From the NCBI GenBank assembly GCA_030789695.1, contig CM061142.1, positions 279,117,043-279,181,042 on the forward strand: DNA of 64,000 nt, given 5' to 3'. Under the pieces are notes generated by a model. That model did no database searches. It was given only the letters and a program-made list of their open reading frames with translations, and was not told the DNA's origin. The position numbers and the translations under genes are program-made. The stretch comes from Scilla litardierei. Taxonomy: Eukaryota > Streptophyta > Magnoliopsida > Asparagales > Asparagaceae. Positions 1 through 12,431 of this stretch are shown here, piece by piece. Numbering within the stretch: the first letter of the stretch is position 1; each line of letters begins with the position of its first letter.

Positions 1-1692
1 AACAAGGAGTATAATTCCTAATTATAGTGCAAACAACTACCAAATCAATTTGTGGAAGCATAAATTGAATGACAACAACAAAATTAACAATGCTAACAAA
101 AGATGTTAATGGGTTCGGATCCACCCAAGTCTCCCCGACTTGTTCCCGGTGATCCTACGTCCCAACCACCCGGATCCCCTCCGGATACTTAGGTTAGAAA
201 CCCTAACCCAAGATTTCCACTATGAATATCTTGTGAAAAACCTTCACAAGATCAAATCATACATGCAATGGCAATAGTGAATCCCACAACCCGGGATCAC
301 AACCTTCCCTCACAACCGAGAGAATCAATAAGCACTATAAACAAGTTTATAATGAAATAAACAATCTTACCACAAAATCCTATACCTTGAGTTTTCTTAC
401 CAAATAGGTGCAAGGAGGGATTTGAGGAAGATGAAGTCACCAAGACCTAGCACCAAAGAAATGACCAGCAATGGGTGCCTAGGAGTGATTTGGAGACTTG
501 ATTCAAGCTAGAGCTTGAAGGGCTCACCAAGAACAAACTTCTCTCAAGATGGATTCTAGATCTAGAATGTGAGAGAATGGATTTCTTGTGAGGAAGAGAG
601 CTTTAGAAATGAGTGAGAATAGCTATCTCTTTTAATCTCAATGAATCTCTTAATGGCAGCTCTAACCTAGAGAGAAATGACCTAGGTTCGTATTTATAGG
701 GTCCCATAAAAACAAGTTAGGTCAATTCCCAACGGATAGAAATCTGAGGCAACTAGTCGGTCAAAGAACAACCACTGACCGACTAGTTCATCAACTAGTC
801 GGTCAGTCAAACAACATGGACCGACTAAGTTAAGAACTGAGAAAAGATAGAAATTCAGACCTAGAAATCTAGTCGGTCCAAGAAGACTTTCTGACCGACT
901 AGTTTCACAACTAGTCGGTCAGTCAGTGAACGTAGACCGACTAAGAAGCAAAAACAAATAGTCTGAATACAAACTGACTTAGTCAGTCCAAGAACAAATG
1001 TTGACCGACTAGATCATCAACTAGTCGGTCACCAAACGTTCTTAGATCGACTAACGATAAACAGTAGGTTAGGAGAAATTTGGCATGTACAGTAAATCAC
1101 AACTAGTCAGTCAAAGAAGCATCACTGACCGACTAGTTCACAAACTAATCGGTCGGTGAGTCAACGTAGACCGACTAACTGTAAACAGTACTGAACAAGA
1201 AAAGATTAACTCAAACTAGTCGGTCCAAGAAGCTCTACTGACCGACTAGATCATGATCTAGTCGGTCAGTACTTCTTCTTGTACCAACTAACATGCACAA
1301 ACAAGTCCGAATCGAAGCGCGATGCTTCGAGGAAGTTAGAATGGACTTGAACTAAGATCCTAGAGATACGATATGAGCGTTATGAAGATAGAATCATAAG
1401 ATATACTCAAGGCTTAACATTCTATAGACCGAAGCTAAAAGACTATAAATAAAACCTTAATGAACGGTCTTCGAGAGTTCGATCAATTCTTCATGACTTC
1501 AAAAACGGTCCAAGTGCTTCAACGAAGCTTTAGGCAATGAATACGAGCTTTGAGAAGTCTTGAGATGTCGCTTTGATTGTTCTCGTGAATTTGGCGACGA
1601 TCTCCAATACTGCACTCACAAATTGTTAGTTCATGAATTATTTATGTTTGCTCATCATCCAAAACCAAATCCGGGGAGTCCAATATTCACCA
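1..1692 (-). repeat. E1 3' LTR (cut by window edge)
   Basis: Base 1 aligns with base 10739, and the match continues to 1692 against 12431. The inner end reads TCACCA on the plus strand where the other LTR has TCAACA, so the terminal TG of this LTR is mutated to GG. It contains the paired GACCGACTAG/CTAGTCGGTC palindromes (about 750-1275) and a TATA box near 695. Confidence 0.95.
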
Positions 1693-2620
1693 TTCTCCCC
1701 CTTTTTGGTGATGACAAACCAACATAAATAATAATAAAAAATAATGATTCAAATGTAAAATACTTACTCCCCCTGCATTGATGACACGTTAATTCCAAAA
1801 TGAATATATATAAATTGCATCAATCAGACGAGTAAGATATATAACGAGAATCAATTTTTGAAATATCGGATTTAGAAAATCCTTATATATATCTTAACTC
1901 CCCCTGAATCTAACACATCAAATTAGATTCTAGGAAATTGAGTTAAATTTTCATTTGACCTATTTATTATCATTATCTCTACCCCTTTGGCATTATCCCA
2001 AAAATGGGGGGCATACAACGACAACAACTAGGAAAAGGAAAATCCAACATCGGGAGTCGTAGACAATGACGATGGACCTAATTGACAACAAGGTAAAAGT
2101 GATGAAATCAAATCAAGGTGTGCCAAAGTGTCCATTATCAAAAAGCGATAATTAAAATCATCAAAAATACCCAATATTTATTCATTTAATGAATAATGAA
2201 ACATACTCTCCAATATTCAATATTCTTGGTTAAATTTGTGCATGGAAAACAATTCTATACAATCATAGAAATATAATCTATTTAACCAAGTTTTTCAAGC
2301 GTCGAGCGACGAATTCACATATCATATGCATCGAACGAATATTAAATGTGCACGACGAAGTAAAACAAAGAGAACATCGATGAATATATATAAAAAAACA
2401 GCATGAGTACATCCAAAAAGATATCGACTACATCATATCAAATAGAAAATACATCATACATCATCGAACCATCATCAACATCCAAAGTACATCAAAATAC
2501 AACACCGACATCCATAAAACCAAAATACATCAAAACAACCCCAACACTCCATCCTAACCCAAAATACTCTCAATAAGATGCATCATCCAAAGATCATAAG
2601 AGAGGCCTCGAAACAGACGA
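1693..2620 (-). other. E1 3' noncoding region with polypurine tracts
   Basis: There is no gene here. The plus-strand inner edge (1693-1706) is the complement of AAAAAGGGGGAGAA, the PPT that primes plus-strand synthesis. Further purine tracts (as read on minus) lie near 1766-1775 (AGGGGGAG), 1897-1907 (AGGGGGAG) and 1979-1988 (AAAGGGGTAGAG), matching the tract array in E3 and E4. The rest is AT-rich. Confidence 0.8.
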
Positions 2621-4315
2621 TCACGAGGAAGTGGCTGGATCTGCAGTCTCCGTGGGTCCAGTCGAAGGAGTGGACTCAGGCTCTGCAGGGAGGAGAGGCG
2701 TGTCAACAGACGGGATCGTCGGGGCAGGGGTGGAGACATCGACGAATGGCTCAACGGCTGGGGTCTCAACAGGAACATCAGCAGGCAGAACAGGAGGAGG
2801 GTCGTCAGAAGGAGCAGCAGCAGCATCAGAAGGCTGATCCACTGGTGCAGAAGTCTCAGGAGCACCGGAAGAGGTGCCAGCAACAGGAGCAGATGTGGTA
2901 GCAGCAGCAGCAGCAGTGGCCTCATCGCCACGAGCCAAGGAAGTGACAAGATCATCAATATCCTCATCGTCCATCTACTCATCCTTAGAAACAGGAGGAG
3001 GAAGCTGAACGCCCATCAAACTAGCCATACGGCAAACTACCTCCTCGGTACGAGCCAACCGAGACTCGTGCTGACGAAGTAACCGGACGACATCATCAAG
3101 TGTGGCGGAGGGAGGAGGGACTGAATCAGCTGAGGGAGTGGCCTGAGATGCCGAAGGTGTCGACCGCTGCACGTGACGGAGTGCCGCAAGAGATTTCTTA
3201 ACGGCCGTCGCATTCAGAGGAGGACCAAGGGGACACTCATCATCAGGGGGAAAGGGAACACCGAATCGACGGAATACCAAGGTCAAGAAACATGGATATG
3301 GGATATGCGTAGATTTAGTGGTCTTGCGAATACACTCGAAAGAATCCATCTTATCGAGTATAATGCGAGCCCAATTAATCTCGCTACCCATAAACAGAGC
3401 GTAAATCAATTTTAGAAACAGCTGAGATGGAAGAGAAGAAGATCCATACTTGGGAAGAAGGCATGATTTCAAGATCAGGTTAATCACCCAAGCATTCGGC
3501 TTGAATGATTTCGAAGGAACTCCTATGAAGGCAGGGGGGATAACCTGGAAGATTTTGCCTAGGGTCCGCTGATCGAGGGAGGAGATATCGTCGACAGAGA
3601 TGTCAAACGGGAGGAGGCCACACGACGAGCAACCTATCAACTCCCCCAAGATTTCTGCCGTGAGGACTATAGAAGTCCCCAAAACAGAAGTCTCGATGGA
3701 GTGAGACTCACCGTACTGGCCACGGACACGATTGGCATAGAATAATTTGACCAGGCGAGGATAGGGTCTAAGGTTCGCCTTGGAGTCAAATCGAAGGTAG
3801 TCCAATAGGCCACTATAGGATAATAGGTCCGCGAGGCCAAGAAAATCAGAAAACTGAACGTAATGCTCCAACAGCAGTGGGCAGTGCTCTATACGGTTGT
3901 ACGCAGCTAGACACTGAGGGTCGTCGGGGCACAACGATATATCGACACCGCCGACTGGCATAGGAGCTTTACCCTTAGCCTTACGGGGCTTAGGAGGAGG
4001 TGGAGGAGGGGGTGGAGTAGGTGCCTTCTCGGGATGTTCAGGAGTGTATTCTTCATCGGAATAATCCTCAGAATCACTACCTGAACGCTCACCGGGAGGA
4101 GTGGGAGCACGAAACTTTTTAGGTTTAGGTTTAGGCTTGGAAGATTGGCCGGTAGGTTTAGGCTTGGACGTCCTCTTCCTCTTCAACGGAGTTGAAGACG
4201 AAGAGGGGGGTCGAGTGGTCTTGGCCCTACGCTTAGGAGGGGTCGAAGCGGTCGGAGCATCTACGGTCATGGGGGATGCCCCAGAAGATGTAATCGGGAT
4301 TCTCGTTCGTGCCAT
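2621..4315 (-). pseudogene. E1 ORF3 (third ORF, non-envelope-like), one stop codon
   Basis: The frame runs from MARTRIPIT at 4315 for 446 codons to a TAG at 2975-2977, then continues in frame from MDDEDIDD to 2621. E3 has a Glu codon at the stop, so it is a single nonsense change in a protein of about 564 aa. The N-terminus is Lys/Pro-rich (about 1-120). A globular middle (about 140-390, with LVKLFYANRVRG and GVPSKSFKPNAW) resembles the plant-transposon/ATHILA-type domain, from memory. A short coiled coil (HESRLARTEEVV) and an acidic Ala/Pro/Ser tail follow. No signal peptide or clear membrane segment is visible, so it sits at the 'env-like' position without looking like an envelope. Function unknown. 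Confidence 0.7.
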
Positions 4316-5241
4316 GATCGCGGCACAACGAGTACAATCAAGCGACGAAGATCAAGCACTCTAAGCTTAAACCCTAGAACATACAACACAAGCCCTAAGA
4401 TAGAGAATCCGAAACCCTAGAACCCTAGAAGTGAAAACACGATGTAGAACTAACCATAGGGATTAAAAATGAGATCTAGGAAGGGGGGAGATACCTAGGG
4501 GAGTGGTCAACGGCGACGGCCGGCGGAGATGGCCGGAAAAGTGGCCGGAGATCGACAGGAAGACGAAGGGTTTCGATCGGGGAGAGGGAGTTTTTCGAGC
4601 TGGGGAACGAAAACAACCGACTAGAAAGAAGAAAAATCGGTATGAATGGGTATTAGTCGGTTTAGAATGCGAAAAGACGCGATTGCCCTAAAGCACTTAG
4701 TCGGTCACAGTTCAAGCACTGACCGACTAGATTACGATCTAGTCGGTCGGTCAATGAGCTTAAACCGACTAAGTCGAAACAGAGACAAAGCGAAAATTCT
4801 AGGGCTAGAGTTAGTCGGTCACAGTATAATCACTGACCGACTAGTTTTCAATCTTGTCGGTCGGTAAGAGAACTGTGACCGACTAAAAGAAGTTAATGAC
4901 AAAAGAAAGTTCACAGCTTGAACTAGTCGGTCTGAGTTCACTAGTTGACCGACTAGATGAGCATCTAGTCGGTTGGCTGATGAACTGAAACCGACTAGAA
5001 GAGTCCAAAAGTTGATAAATGAGTTCTCTTCATAAAAACACTTGGATGAAACATCTTAACCCTCTCATTAGTCATCTAATATACCCCATAAAACATCGAA
5101 ATCTTAAATACGACATTCAAATTAGAATTCGAGCAAAAATTCAAACATAACACATAAAATCCCCAAAATTCAATAAATCTAGCTTGAACGAAATATCGTG
5201 AAATATAATAGCATGCAAGATAATTGAATGAAACATGAATC
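4316..5241 (-). promoter_or_regulatory. E1 pol-ORF3 spacer with palindrome array and C-rich leader
   Basis: About 4690-5000 repeats the LTR motif (AGTCGGTC / GACCGACTAG pairs) outside the LTR, some 370-690 bp before the ORF3 start. Toward ORF3 follows a C/CGG-rich stretch on the minus strand (4490-4600) ending CCCTAG|GTATCT, a candidate 5'UTR splice donor that also occurs in E3. No ORF is credible here. The order motif array, C-rich leader, ORF resembles the LTR promoter layout. Confidence 0.5.
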
Positions 5242-8200
5242 CTATATCTCGGATTCACCCATAATCCCCAATTCTCGACGCAACCGCACAAAGGAGTCCT
5301 CCTTTAGGGGTTTCGTGAAAATATCGACGATTTGCTTTTGGGTTTCAACGTACACTAATATGATGTCCTTTTTAGCAACATGATCATCTAAAAAATGGTG
5401 TCGGACATCTATATGTTTAGATCGGGAATGGTGCACCGGATTCTTTGAAAGACAAATAGCACTTTGGTTATCCACCATGATAGGGCTAGTATCACAATGA
5501 ATACCAAAATCCTTCAGTGTGTGTCTCATCCAAAGAACCTGGGCACAAGCGGCACCGGCGGCAATGTATTCCGCCTCGGTGGTTGAAAGTGATACCGAAT
5601 TTTGCTTCTTGGAAAACAAAGAGACAAGGGAATTTTCTAGAAAATGGCAAGTGCCACTAGTACTCTTCCTGTCGGATTTGCATCCCGCATAATCAGCGTC
5701 ACTATATGAGACTAACTCATATGTGCTAGATTTCGGATAAAGTAATCCAAAATCTAAAGTGTAACTTAGATAGCGAAAAATACGTTTTACCGCTACTAAG
5801 TGAGACTCCTTAGGTTGAGACTGATAACGAGCACATACGCATACGGCAAACATAATATCGGGCCTACTTGCGGTAAGATAAAGTAAACTACCTATCATAC
5901 CTCGATATAGACGAATGTCTACATCCTTACCGCCCGTATCCTTGTCAAGATGCGTATCGTGCTCATTGGAGTCTTTTTCCCAGAGGCATTCTCCATTCCA
6001 AATCGCTTTAGCAACTCCACTGTGTACTTCGTTTGGTGGATGAAGATTGCATCGTTCAATTGGCGAATTTGGAGACCTAAGAAATATTTGAGTTCGCCCA
6101 TGTGGCTCATCTCAAATTGTTCTTTCATAACATTAGAAAACTCTTCGTAAAGAGTGAAGTTAGTAGCACCGAAAATGATATCATCAACATAAATTTGAAC
6201 TAATAAAATATCATTATTCGTATGCTTAACAAAAAGTGTAGAATCGGCTTCGCCCATTTTAAAATTCAAATCCAAAAGAAAATTCTTTAGGCGATCATAC
6301 CAAGCTCGAGGAGCTTGTCTCAAACCATAAAGAGCTTTCTTTAGTTTAAAAACATGATTTGGAAATTTTTCATTTATGAAGCCCAGAGGTTGAGAAACAT
6401 AAACTTCCTCAACGACATCTCCGTTCAAAAATGCACTTTTAACATCCATTTGAAATAATTTAAAATTTTTATGGCATGCATAAGACAATAATAGTCTAAT
6501 TGAATCTAATCTAGCTACCGGAGCGAAGGATTCTTCGAAATCGATACCTTCCTCTTGGCGATAGCCTTGAGCAACTAACCGAGCTTTGTTCCAGACGACG
6601 ACATGATTTTCGTCTGTTTTGTTCTTGAAGATCCACTTTGTCCCTATGACGGTGTGGTTCTTCGATGGCAAAGGAACAAGCTCCCATACCTCATTCCTCT
6701 CGAATTGAATGAGCTCCTCCTCCATGGCAAGGATCCAAGCACTATCTTCGCACGCTTCAACTATATTCTTTGGCTCTATCGATGAGGCAAAGACACAATT
6801 GGCGAAGTGGTGGACTTGCGATCTCGTCTTGACTTTATCTTGAATATTGCCAATGACTTGCTCATGGGGATGGTCGCGAACGGTATGAAGCCGCTTGGTT
6901 ATACCTTGATCACTAGACACATTCTCAACAACTTCATTAGTCGGGTTAGTATCAATAGAATCAATTGAATCAATAGACTTAGAATTTTCAAATGAATCAC
7001 ATAAAACATCCATAGAGTCATCATCATTTGAAATTCTAGGAGTAATAAAATTCTCATTAAAAGAGACATGAAGTGATTCCTCGATCATAGAGGATCTTTT
7101 GTTGTATATTCGGTAGGCTTTGCTACGTGAGGAATACCCAACAAATATCCCCTCATCCGATCTCGGATCAAACTTGTCCAAATTATCATATGTGTTTTTA
7201 ATAAAACATTTTGCGTCGAAAACACGAAAATGTTTAACTTGAGGCAATCTACCAAACAACAATTCATAGCAAGTTTGTTTGGTGCCGGGCCTCAAAAGTA
7301 TTCTATTAAACACATAACAAGCGGTGTGTACCGCTTCCGCCCAAAATTGATAACCAAGTTGACTATCTTCGAGCATAGAGCGAGCACACTCCACAAGCGT
7401 TCTATTCTTCCTCTCAACAACACCATTTTGAGGAGGTGCGCGAGGGAAAGAAAACGTGTGAGTAATTCCAAGATCATCAAAAAAATTTGAGAAAGACTCA
7501 TTCTCAAATTCACCCCCATGATCACTACGAATAGTGACAATGGTGGTTCCGATGAGATTTTGTACTTTCTTCACAAATATTGTGAAGTTTTCAAAAGCTT
7601 CATTTTTATTACACAAGAAAAATACCCATGTAAATCTAGAATAATCATCGATGATGACAAGTCCATATCTTGCATTTCCTAAGGAAGCAACTCTAGTTGG
7701 CCCAAATAAATCTAGATGTAATAGCTCTAGTGGCCGTTTAGTAGAAATGCTTTTCTTAGGTTTAAATGAAGATTTAGGAAGCTTGCCACGTTGACAAGAA
7801 TCACAAAAACTTTTCTTTTCAAAAAACGAGCTTCGGAAAACCTTTAATGGAATTTAATTTTGAAAGCTTATAAAGTGTTCCAAAGTTCACATGTCCAAAG
7901 CGTCGATGCCATAAGTGTTGTTCACTTGTGTTGGCAACGAGACATTGTTCATATGACTTAGGAAGATCCAAAATATAAATATCTTTATGGCGTGTGTTGG
8001 AAAATAATAACTTATTATTATCATTTGAAATATGACATAATCCTTTCGCAAATCTAACTTTGTAACCTTTGTCACAAAGTTGGCTTATTGAAATAAGATT
8101 ATGATTTAAACCATCAACTAGATAAACATCACTAATTAAGGGTTTAGACGGGTTACCCACTTTACCAACACCGACGATGGTTCCGCTCTCGTTGCCTCCA

Positions 8201-8355
8201 AATACGACGCGGTTTCCATTTGTAATGGGAACTACTACGGAGAGCAATTGAGCGTCACTCGTCATGTGTTTTGAACACCCGCTATCGAGTATCCAATTCC
8301 CTTTGGAGCTAAATTTAAATTTGTTGCTCCTTTTCTTTTTCTTTTCCTTGAGTAC
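5242..8355 (-). pseudogene. pol: E1 Pol polyprotein (PR-INT-RT-RNase H), two frameshifts
   Basis: The aspartic protease carries WILDSGCSKHMT near 8285. Integrase has an HHCC finger (HRRFGH...CDSCQRGK, about 7910-7780) and the D,D,E core in [18 protein letters not shown] and [10 protein letters not shown]. Reverse transcriptase has YVDDIIFG near 6185. RNase H has SDADYAGCKSDRKSTSG and ends MGESEI at 5242. One extra T in a T-run near 7825 and one lost base near 5951 break the frame; otherwise it is open, so the decay is recent. The frame opens directly after the interrupter and has no start codon of its own, so it needs fusion to Gag. Confidence 0.9.
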
Positions 8356-8415
8356 CTAAAGATGGAAAATTTCATATCATGGTACCCAAGGTCATTGGGT
8401 CCTCGAAGGTTAGAC
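8356..8415 (-). other. E1 gag-pol interrupter (60 nt, intron-like)
   Basis: After the Gag codon AAG come GTC, TAA, a stem-loop with arms GGACCCAA and TTGGGTACC (8381-8402), and a final CTTTAG. Removing exactly these 60 nt joins Gag ...LPK to V-L-K-E... and then the protease WILDSG in one frame. The borders read AG|GT on both sides. The same layout is present in E3 and E4. Splicing is an inference; no transcript is visible here. Confidence 0.6.
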
Positions 8416-10650
8416 CTTTGGAAGCCAAGTCCAATTGGACTTAGACTTCCCCACATAATTTCTACTATGCACAACATTCGTAAAATAAGCATTCATATAC
8501 ACTTGTTTTTCATCCATGCTTGTGTCCTTTGGGCTCCAAATAGTGAAAATCTTGGGAGCCCTCATCCTATTGGGTGCATGCATGCGACGTTGATTTCTAC
8601 GTGATGCATGTTGTGGATAGGCATACGGAACATGATGGAATGGTGCATGACGAGAATTATTCACATGATGAGGTGGGCGAACATATGCATGTGTGGGAAC
8701 ACGTGCGTGAGGGTGTCTCACATGGTGTGCACGTGCCCGAGATTGTGTTGCATAAAAATCATCATATGTGTGAGACGGTGGAGTAGGACGTGTGTTCCTA
8801 CGTGGCATGGTATTGGTGTACATATAAGCATGCCCTTTCTTTGGAGGTCCACCCAAAGTGGGTTTCTTTCCGAAAGAGGTTGTGGACGAGGTGGAAGCAC
8901 CATTGGTAGAAGAACTACCAATAGAGTGTTTGCTACCACTCGTAGAGTCACCGAAAGTTGGCCTAACAAAAGTAGTGGCCGCTTTGGATGGACATCCTAT
9001 CGTGTACCCCAAACCAATGTGGTGATTGGCCGGAAGTAAGTCACTTAGGATTTTATCCAAATGGTCCTTACCCTTATTGAATTTATTAATTCGGCCTAAT
9101 GTGTTCTCATATTTCTCTTTGAGAGAATGCATAGAAGTATCCAAGTTGGATACTTGTGATGTGAGCACATAAACACGAGATTTAAGATTCTCGTTCTCAA
9201 TATTCAAAGTCGAGTTTTGAGAAGTTAAATCCGCTATCTTATGTTCTTCCGGATCTTCAATGCAAATATGTTCAAGTTTAGATTTGAGATTAACAATCTC
9301 ATTTCTTAACTCTTCAACAACGGTGTCGTTGTTGGTGATGATAGTCTTAGGCGAGGTTTGAATGCTAGCTAGGTCATCTTTTACTTTAGTATATCTATTT
9401 ACTAATTTAGTGTATTTAGACCATAGTTGAGAGTTAGCATTACTAAGATCATCCATAGTTACCTCATCGCCTTCGTTGTCGCTATCATCGGAGGAGGAAG
9501 ATCCTTGATCATGCTCCTCTCTCGCCATGAAGCACATGTGCGCTTGCTCCACTTTCTCATCGTCCGACTCTCCGCTTGAGGAATCCTCGGAGTCGGTGAA
9601 TGTTGCTCCGACAAGTCCCTTTTTATACCCCTTTTTATACTTCTTGGACTTGTCGAACTTCGGCGCCTTCCACTTCTCCTTTTGCTTATTTTGAGGACAA
9701 TCCGCTTTGATGTGTCGTGGCTTATTGCATTTAAAGCACAAAGATGGAGAGGCGTTAGTAGAAGTAAATTTAGATTTTTGTTTGAAGTTACCCTTTCGGA
9801 AGAAGCGATTGAACTTCTTTGCCATGAGTGCAATGGATTCCATGTCCATTTCTTCTTCCAAGTCCTCATCATCGGTAGAGGTGGATGAAGCCGCCTTGAA
9901 TGCAATCGCCTTTTTCTTAGGCACGTCTTGGTTCAAATAGGACTTCATCTTTTCTTGTAACTTCACCTTGCTATCTTTGCGTACCTCGTATGACATCAAA
10001 GTACCCATCAATTGAACTACGGTATACTTATTCATGTCATTACCTTCCTCGATGGCGAAGGTACGTTTCTCCCAAGAAGAAGGAAGTCCTTCGATAAGCT
10101 TCGAACACTTCTCCTTTTGGGTGTAGGTTTTGCCGAGAGCTTCCAACTCGTTCATTATGTCGACGAAGCGAGCATAATACTCCTTCATCTTTTCTCCATG
10201 TTCCATATGAAACAATTCGTAATCTCTATTGACTACCATGAGTTTAGAATCTCTTACCCGACTCGTTCCTTCATGCAAAATGAGGAGCGAATTCCAGATT
10301 TGATATGCACTCTTACATGTGCATATCTTATTAAAATCTTTGGGTTCCAATGCACATTGTAAAGCATTCATTGCTTTGGCATTTGCAATCTCCGCGGTGA
10401 CCTCCGCGGTAGTCCACTTGTCGAAATCTTCTTCGGTAGGCACATTGTACTCCGACATGGTAATTCTCCACAAGGAGGCGCTCCGGAGGAACGTTTCCAT
10501 CCGGCATTTCCAATATCCATAATTGACGCCGTTGAAGAATGGAGGCCTAGTCGAGGAATGTCCTTCCATGACCGAAGACGCTCCTTCACGGTTCCTGAAG
10601 GTGCCATAGTCGGAAGGTGGACGCACGGTCTTGTTGTCGTTGGCAGACAT
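8410..10650 (-). CDS. gag: E1 Gag polyprotein, intact
   Basis: This is an uninterrupted 746 aa frame starting MSANDNKTV, 12 bases after the PBS. Residues about 30-250 form the copia-type gag (DUF4219/UBN2-like) capsid region, with FFNGVNYGYW near 40. An acidic linker follows, then a zinc knuckle near residue 304 (CFKC..H..C). Its usual Gly before the His is Arg here (PRH, against PGH in E3 and E4), which may weaken RNA binding. Residues about 440-540 are heptad-rich coiled coil, and the tail is His/Arg/Pro-rich. It would package element RNA in cytoplasmic particles. It ends WLPKV-stop immediately before the gag/pol interrupter, so most product should be Gag alone. Confidence 0.9.
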   Translation of the reverse strand: MSANDNKTVRPPSDYGTFRNREGASSVMEGHSSTRPPFFNGVNYGYWKCRMETFLRSASLWRITMSEYNVPTEEDFDKWTTAEVTAEIANAKAMNALQCALEPKDFNKICTCKSAYQIWNSLLILHEGTSRVRDSKLMVVNRDYELFHMEHGEKMKEYYARFVDIMNELEALGKTYTQKEKCSKLIEGLPSSWEKRTFAIEEGNDMNKYTVVQLMGTLMSYEVRKDSKVKLQEKMKSYLNQDVPKKKAIAFKAASSTSTDDEDLEEEMDMESIALMAKKFNRFFRKGNFKQKSKFTSTNASPSLCFKCNKPRHIKADCPQNKQKEKWKAPKFDKSKKYKKGYKKGLVGATFTDSEDSSSGESDDEKVEQAHMCFMAREEHDQGSSSSDDSDNEGDEVTMDDLSNANSQLWSKYTKLVNRYTKVKDDLASIQTSPKTIITNNDTVVEELRNEIVNLKSKLEHICIEDPEEHKIADLTSQNSTLNIENENLKSRVYVLTSQVSNLDTSMHSLKEKYENTLGRINKFNKGKDHLDKILSDLLPANHHIGLGYTIGCPSKAATTFVRPTFGDSTSGSKHSIGSSSTNGASTSSTTSFGKKPTLGGPPKKGHAYMYTNTMPRRNTRPTPPSHTYDDFYATQSRARAHHVRHPHARVPTHAYVRPPHHVNNSRHAPFHHVPYAYPQHASRRNQRRMHAPNRMRAPKIFTIWSPKDTSMDEKQVYMNAYFTNVVHSRNYVGKSKSNWTWLPKV

Positions 10651-10661
10651 AGCTCAGTATC

Positions 10662-10675
10662 TGGCTCTGATACCA
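10662..10675 (-). other. E1 primer binding site
   Basis: The minus strand reads TGGTATCAGAGCCA, complementary to the 3' end of plant initiator-Met tRNA, two bases inside the 5' LTR. This is the usual Ty1/copia minus-strand primer site. Confidence 0.93.
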
Positions 10676-10677
10676 AA

Positions 10678-12431
10678 TGTAATGCCCTACAAGCTACTGC
10701 ACAAGTACTAGAGGGGGGGTGAATAGTACTTTAAAAATAACAAGGAGTATAATTCCTAATTATAGTGCAAACAACTACCAAAGCAATTTGCGGAAGCTTA
10801 AATTGAATGACAACAACAAAATTAACAATGCTAACAAAAGATGTTAATGGGTTCGGATCCACCCAAGTCTCCCTGACTTGTTCCCGGTGATCCTACGTCC
10901 CAACCACCTGGATCCCCTCCGGATACTTAGGTTAGAAACCCTAACCCAAGATTTCCACTATGAATATCTTGTGAAAAACCTTCACAAGATCAAATCATAC
11001 ATGCAATGGCAATAGTGAATCCCACAAACCGGGATCACAACCTTCTCTCACAACCAAGAGAATCAATAAGCAATATAAACAAGTTTATAATGAAATAAAC
11101 AATCTTACCACAAAATCCTATACCTTGAGTTTTCTTACCAAATAGGTGCAAGGAGGGATTTGAGGAAGATGAAGTCACCAAGACCTAGCACCAAAGTAAT
11201 GACCAGCAATGGGTGCCTAGGAGTGATTTGGAGACTTGATTCAAGCTAGAGCTTGAAGGGCTCACCAAGAACTAACTTCTCTCAAGATGGATTCTAGATC
11301 TAGAATATGAGAGAATGGATTTCTTGTGAGGAAGAGAGCTTTAGAAATGAGTGAGAATAGCTATCTCTTTTAATCTCAATGAATCTCTTAATGGCAGCTC
11401 TAACCTAGAGAGAAATGACCTAGGTTCGTATTTATAGGGTCCCATAAAAACAAGTTAGGTCAATTCCCAACGGATAGAAATCTGAGGCAACTAGTCGGTC
11501 AAAGAACAACCACTGACTGACTAGTTCATCAACTAGTCGGTCAGTCAAACAACATGGAACGACTAAGTTAAGAACTAAGAAGAGATAGAAATTCAGACCT
11601 ACAAATCTAGTCGGTCCAAGAAGACTTTTTGACCGACTAGTTTCACAACTAGTCGGTCAGTCAGTGAACGTAGACCGACTAAGAAGCAAAAACAAATAGT
11701 CTGAATACAAACTGACTTAGTCGGTCCAAGAACAAATGTTGACCGACTAGATCATCAAATAGTCGGACACCAAACGTTCTTAGACCGACTAACGATAAAC
11801 AGTAGCTTAGGAGAAATTTGGCATGTACAATAAATCACAACTAGTCGGTCAAAGAAGCATCACTGACCGACTAGTTCACAAACTAGTCGGTCGGTGAGTC
11901 AACGTAGACCGACTAACTGTAAACAGTACTGAACAAGAAAAGATTAACTCAAACTAGTCGGTCCAAGAAGCTCTGCTGACCGACTAGATCATGATCTAGT
12001 CGGTCAGTACTTCTTCTTGTACCAACTAACATGCACAAACAAGTCCGAATCGAAGCGCGATGCTTCGAGGAAGTTAGAATGGACTTGAACTAAGATCCTA
12101 GAGCTACGATATGAGCGTTATGAAGATAGAATCGTAAGATATACTCAAGGATTAACATTCTATAGACCGAAGCTAAAAGACTATAAATAAAACCTTAATG
12201 AACGGTCTTCGAGAGCTTCGATCAATTCTTCATGACTTCAAAAACGGTCCAAGTGCTTCAACGAAGCTTTAGGCAATGAATACGAGCTTTGAGAAGTCTT
12301 GAGATGTCGCTTTGATTGTTCTCGTGAATTTGGCGACGATCTCCAATACTGCGCTCACAAATTGTTAGTTCATGAATTATTTATGTTTGCTCATCATCCA
12401 AAACCAAATCCGGGGAGTCCAATATTCAACA
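10678..12431 (-). repeat. E1 5' LTR
   Basis: This 1754 bp LTR has TG..CA ends (plus strand TGTAATGCCC ... TATTCAACA). It is followed on the minus strand, after 2 nt, by the primer binding site. It contains the palindrome array at about 11490-12010 and a TATA box (minus CCCTATAAATAC) near 11437. The right flank at 12432 is E2 gag sequence, which fixes the insertion point. Confidence 0.95.

Larger units (their letters stand above)
1..12431 (-). mobile_element. E1: Sirevirus-type Ty1/copia LTR retrotransposon, nearly complete
   Basis: Reading on the minus strand the order is 5' LTR (10678-12431), PBS, gag, pol (PR-INT-RT-RNase H), a spacer with palindromes, ORF3, a purine-tract region and the 3' LTR (1-1692). 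PR-INT-RT-RH order and the initiator-Met PBS place it in Ty1/copia; the long gag with a coiled coil and an ORF after pol fit Sireviruses. The two LTRs differ by only a few percent by eye, so it is young. Gag is open, pol has two single-base frameshifts and ORF3 one stop codon. It is inserted in E2's gag. The last 61 bp of the 3' LTR lie outside the window, so the target duplication cannot be read. Confidence 0.93.

Noticed and set aside
2554..2982. Leu-rich minus ORF and Gln-rich plus ORF
   Set aside because: Alternate frames of the acidic Ala/Pro/Ser tail of E1 ORF3.
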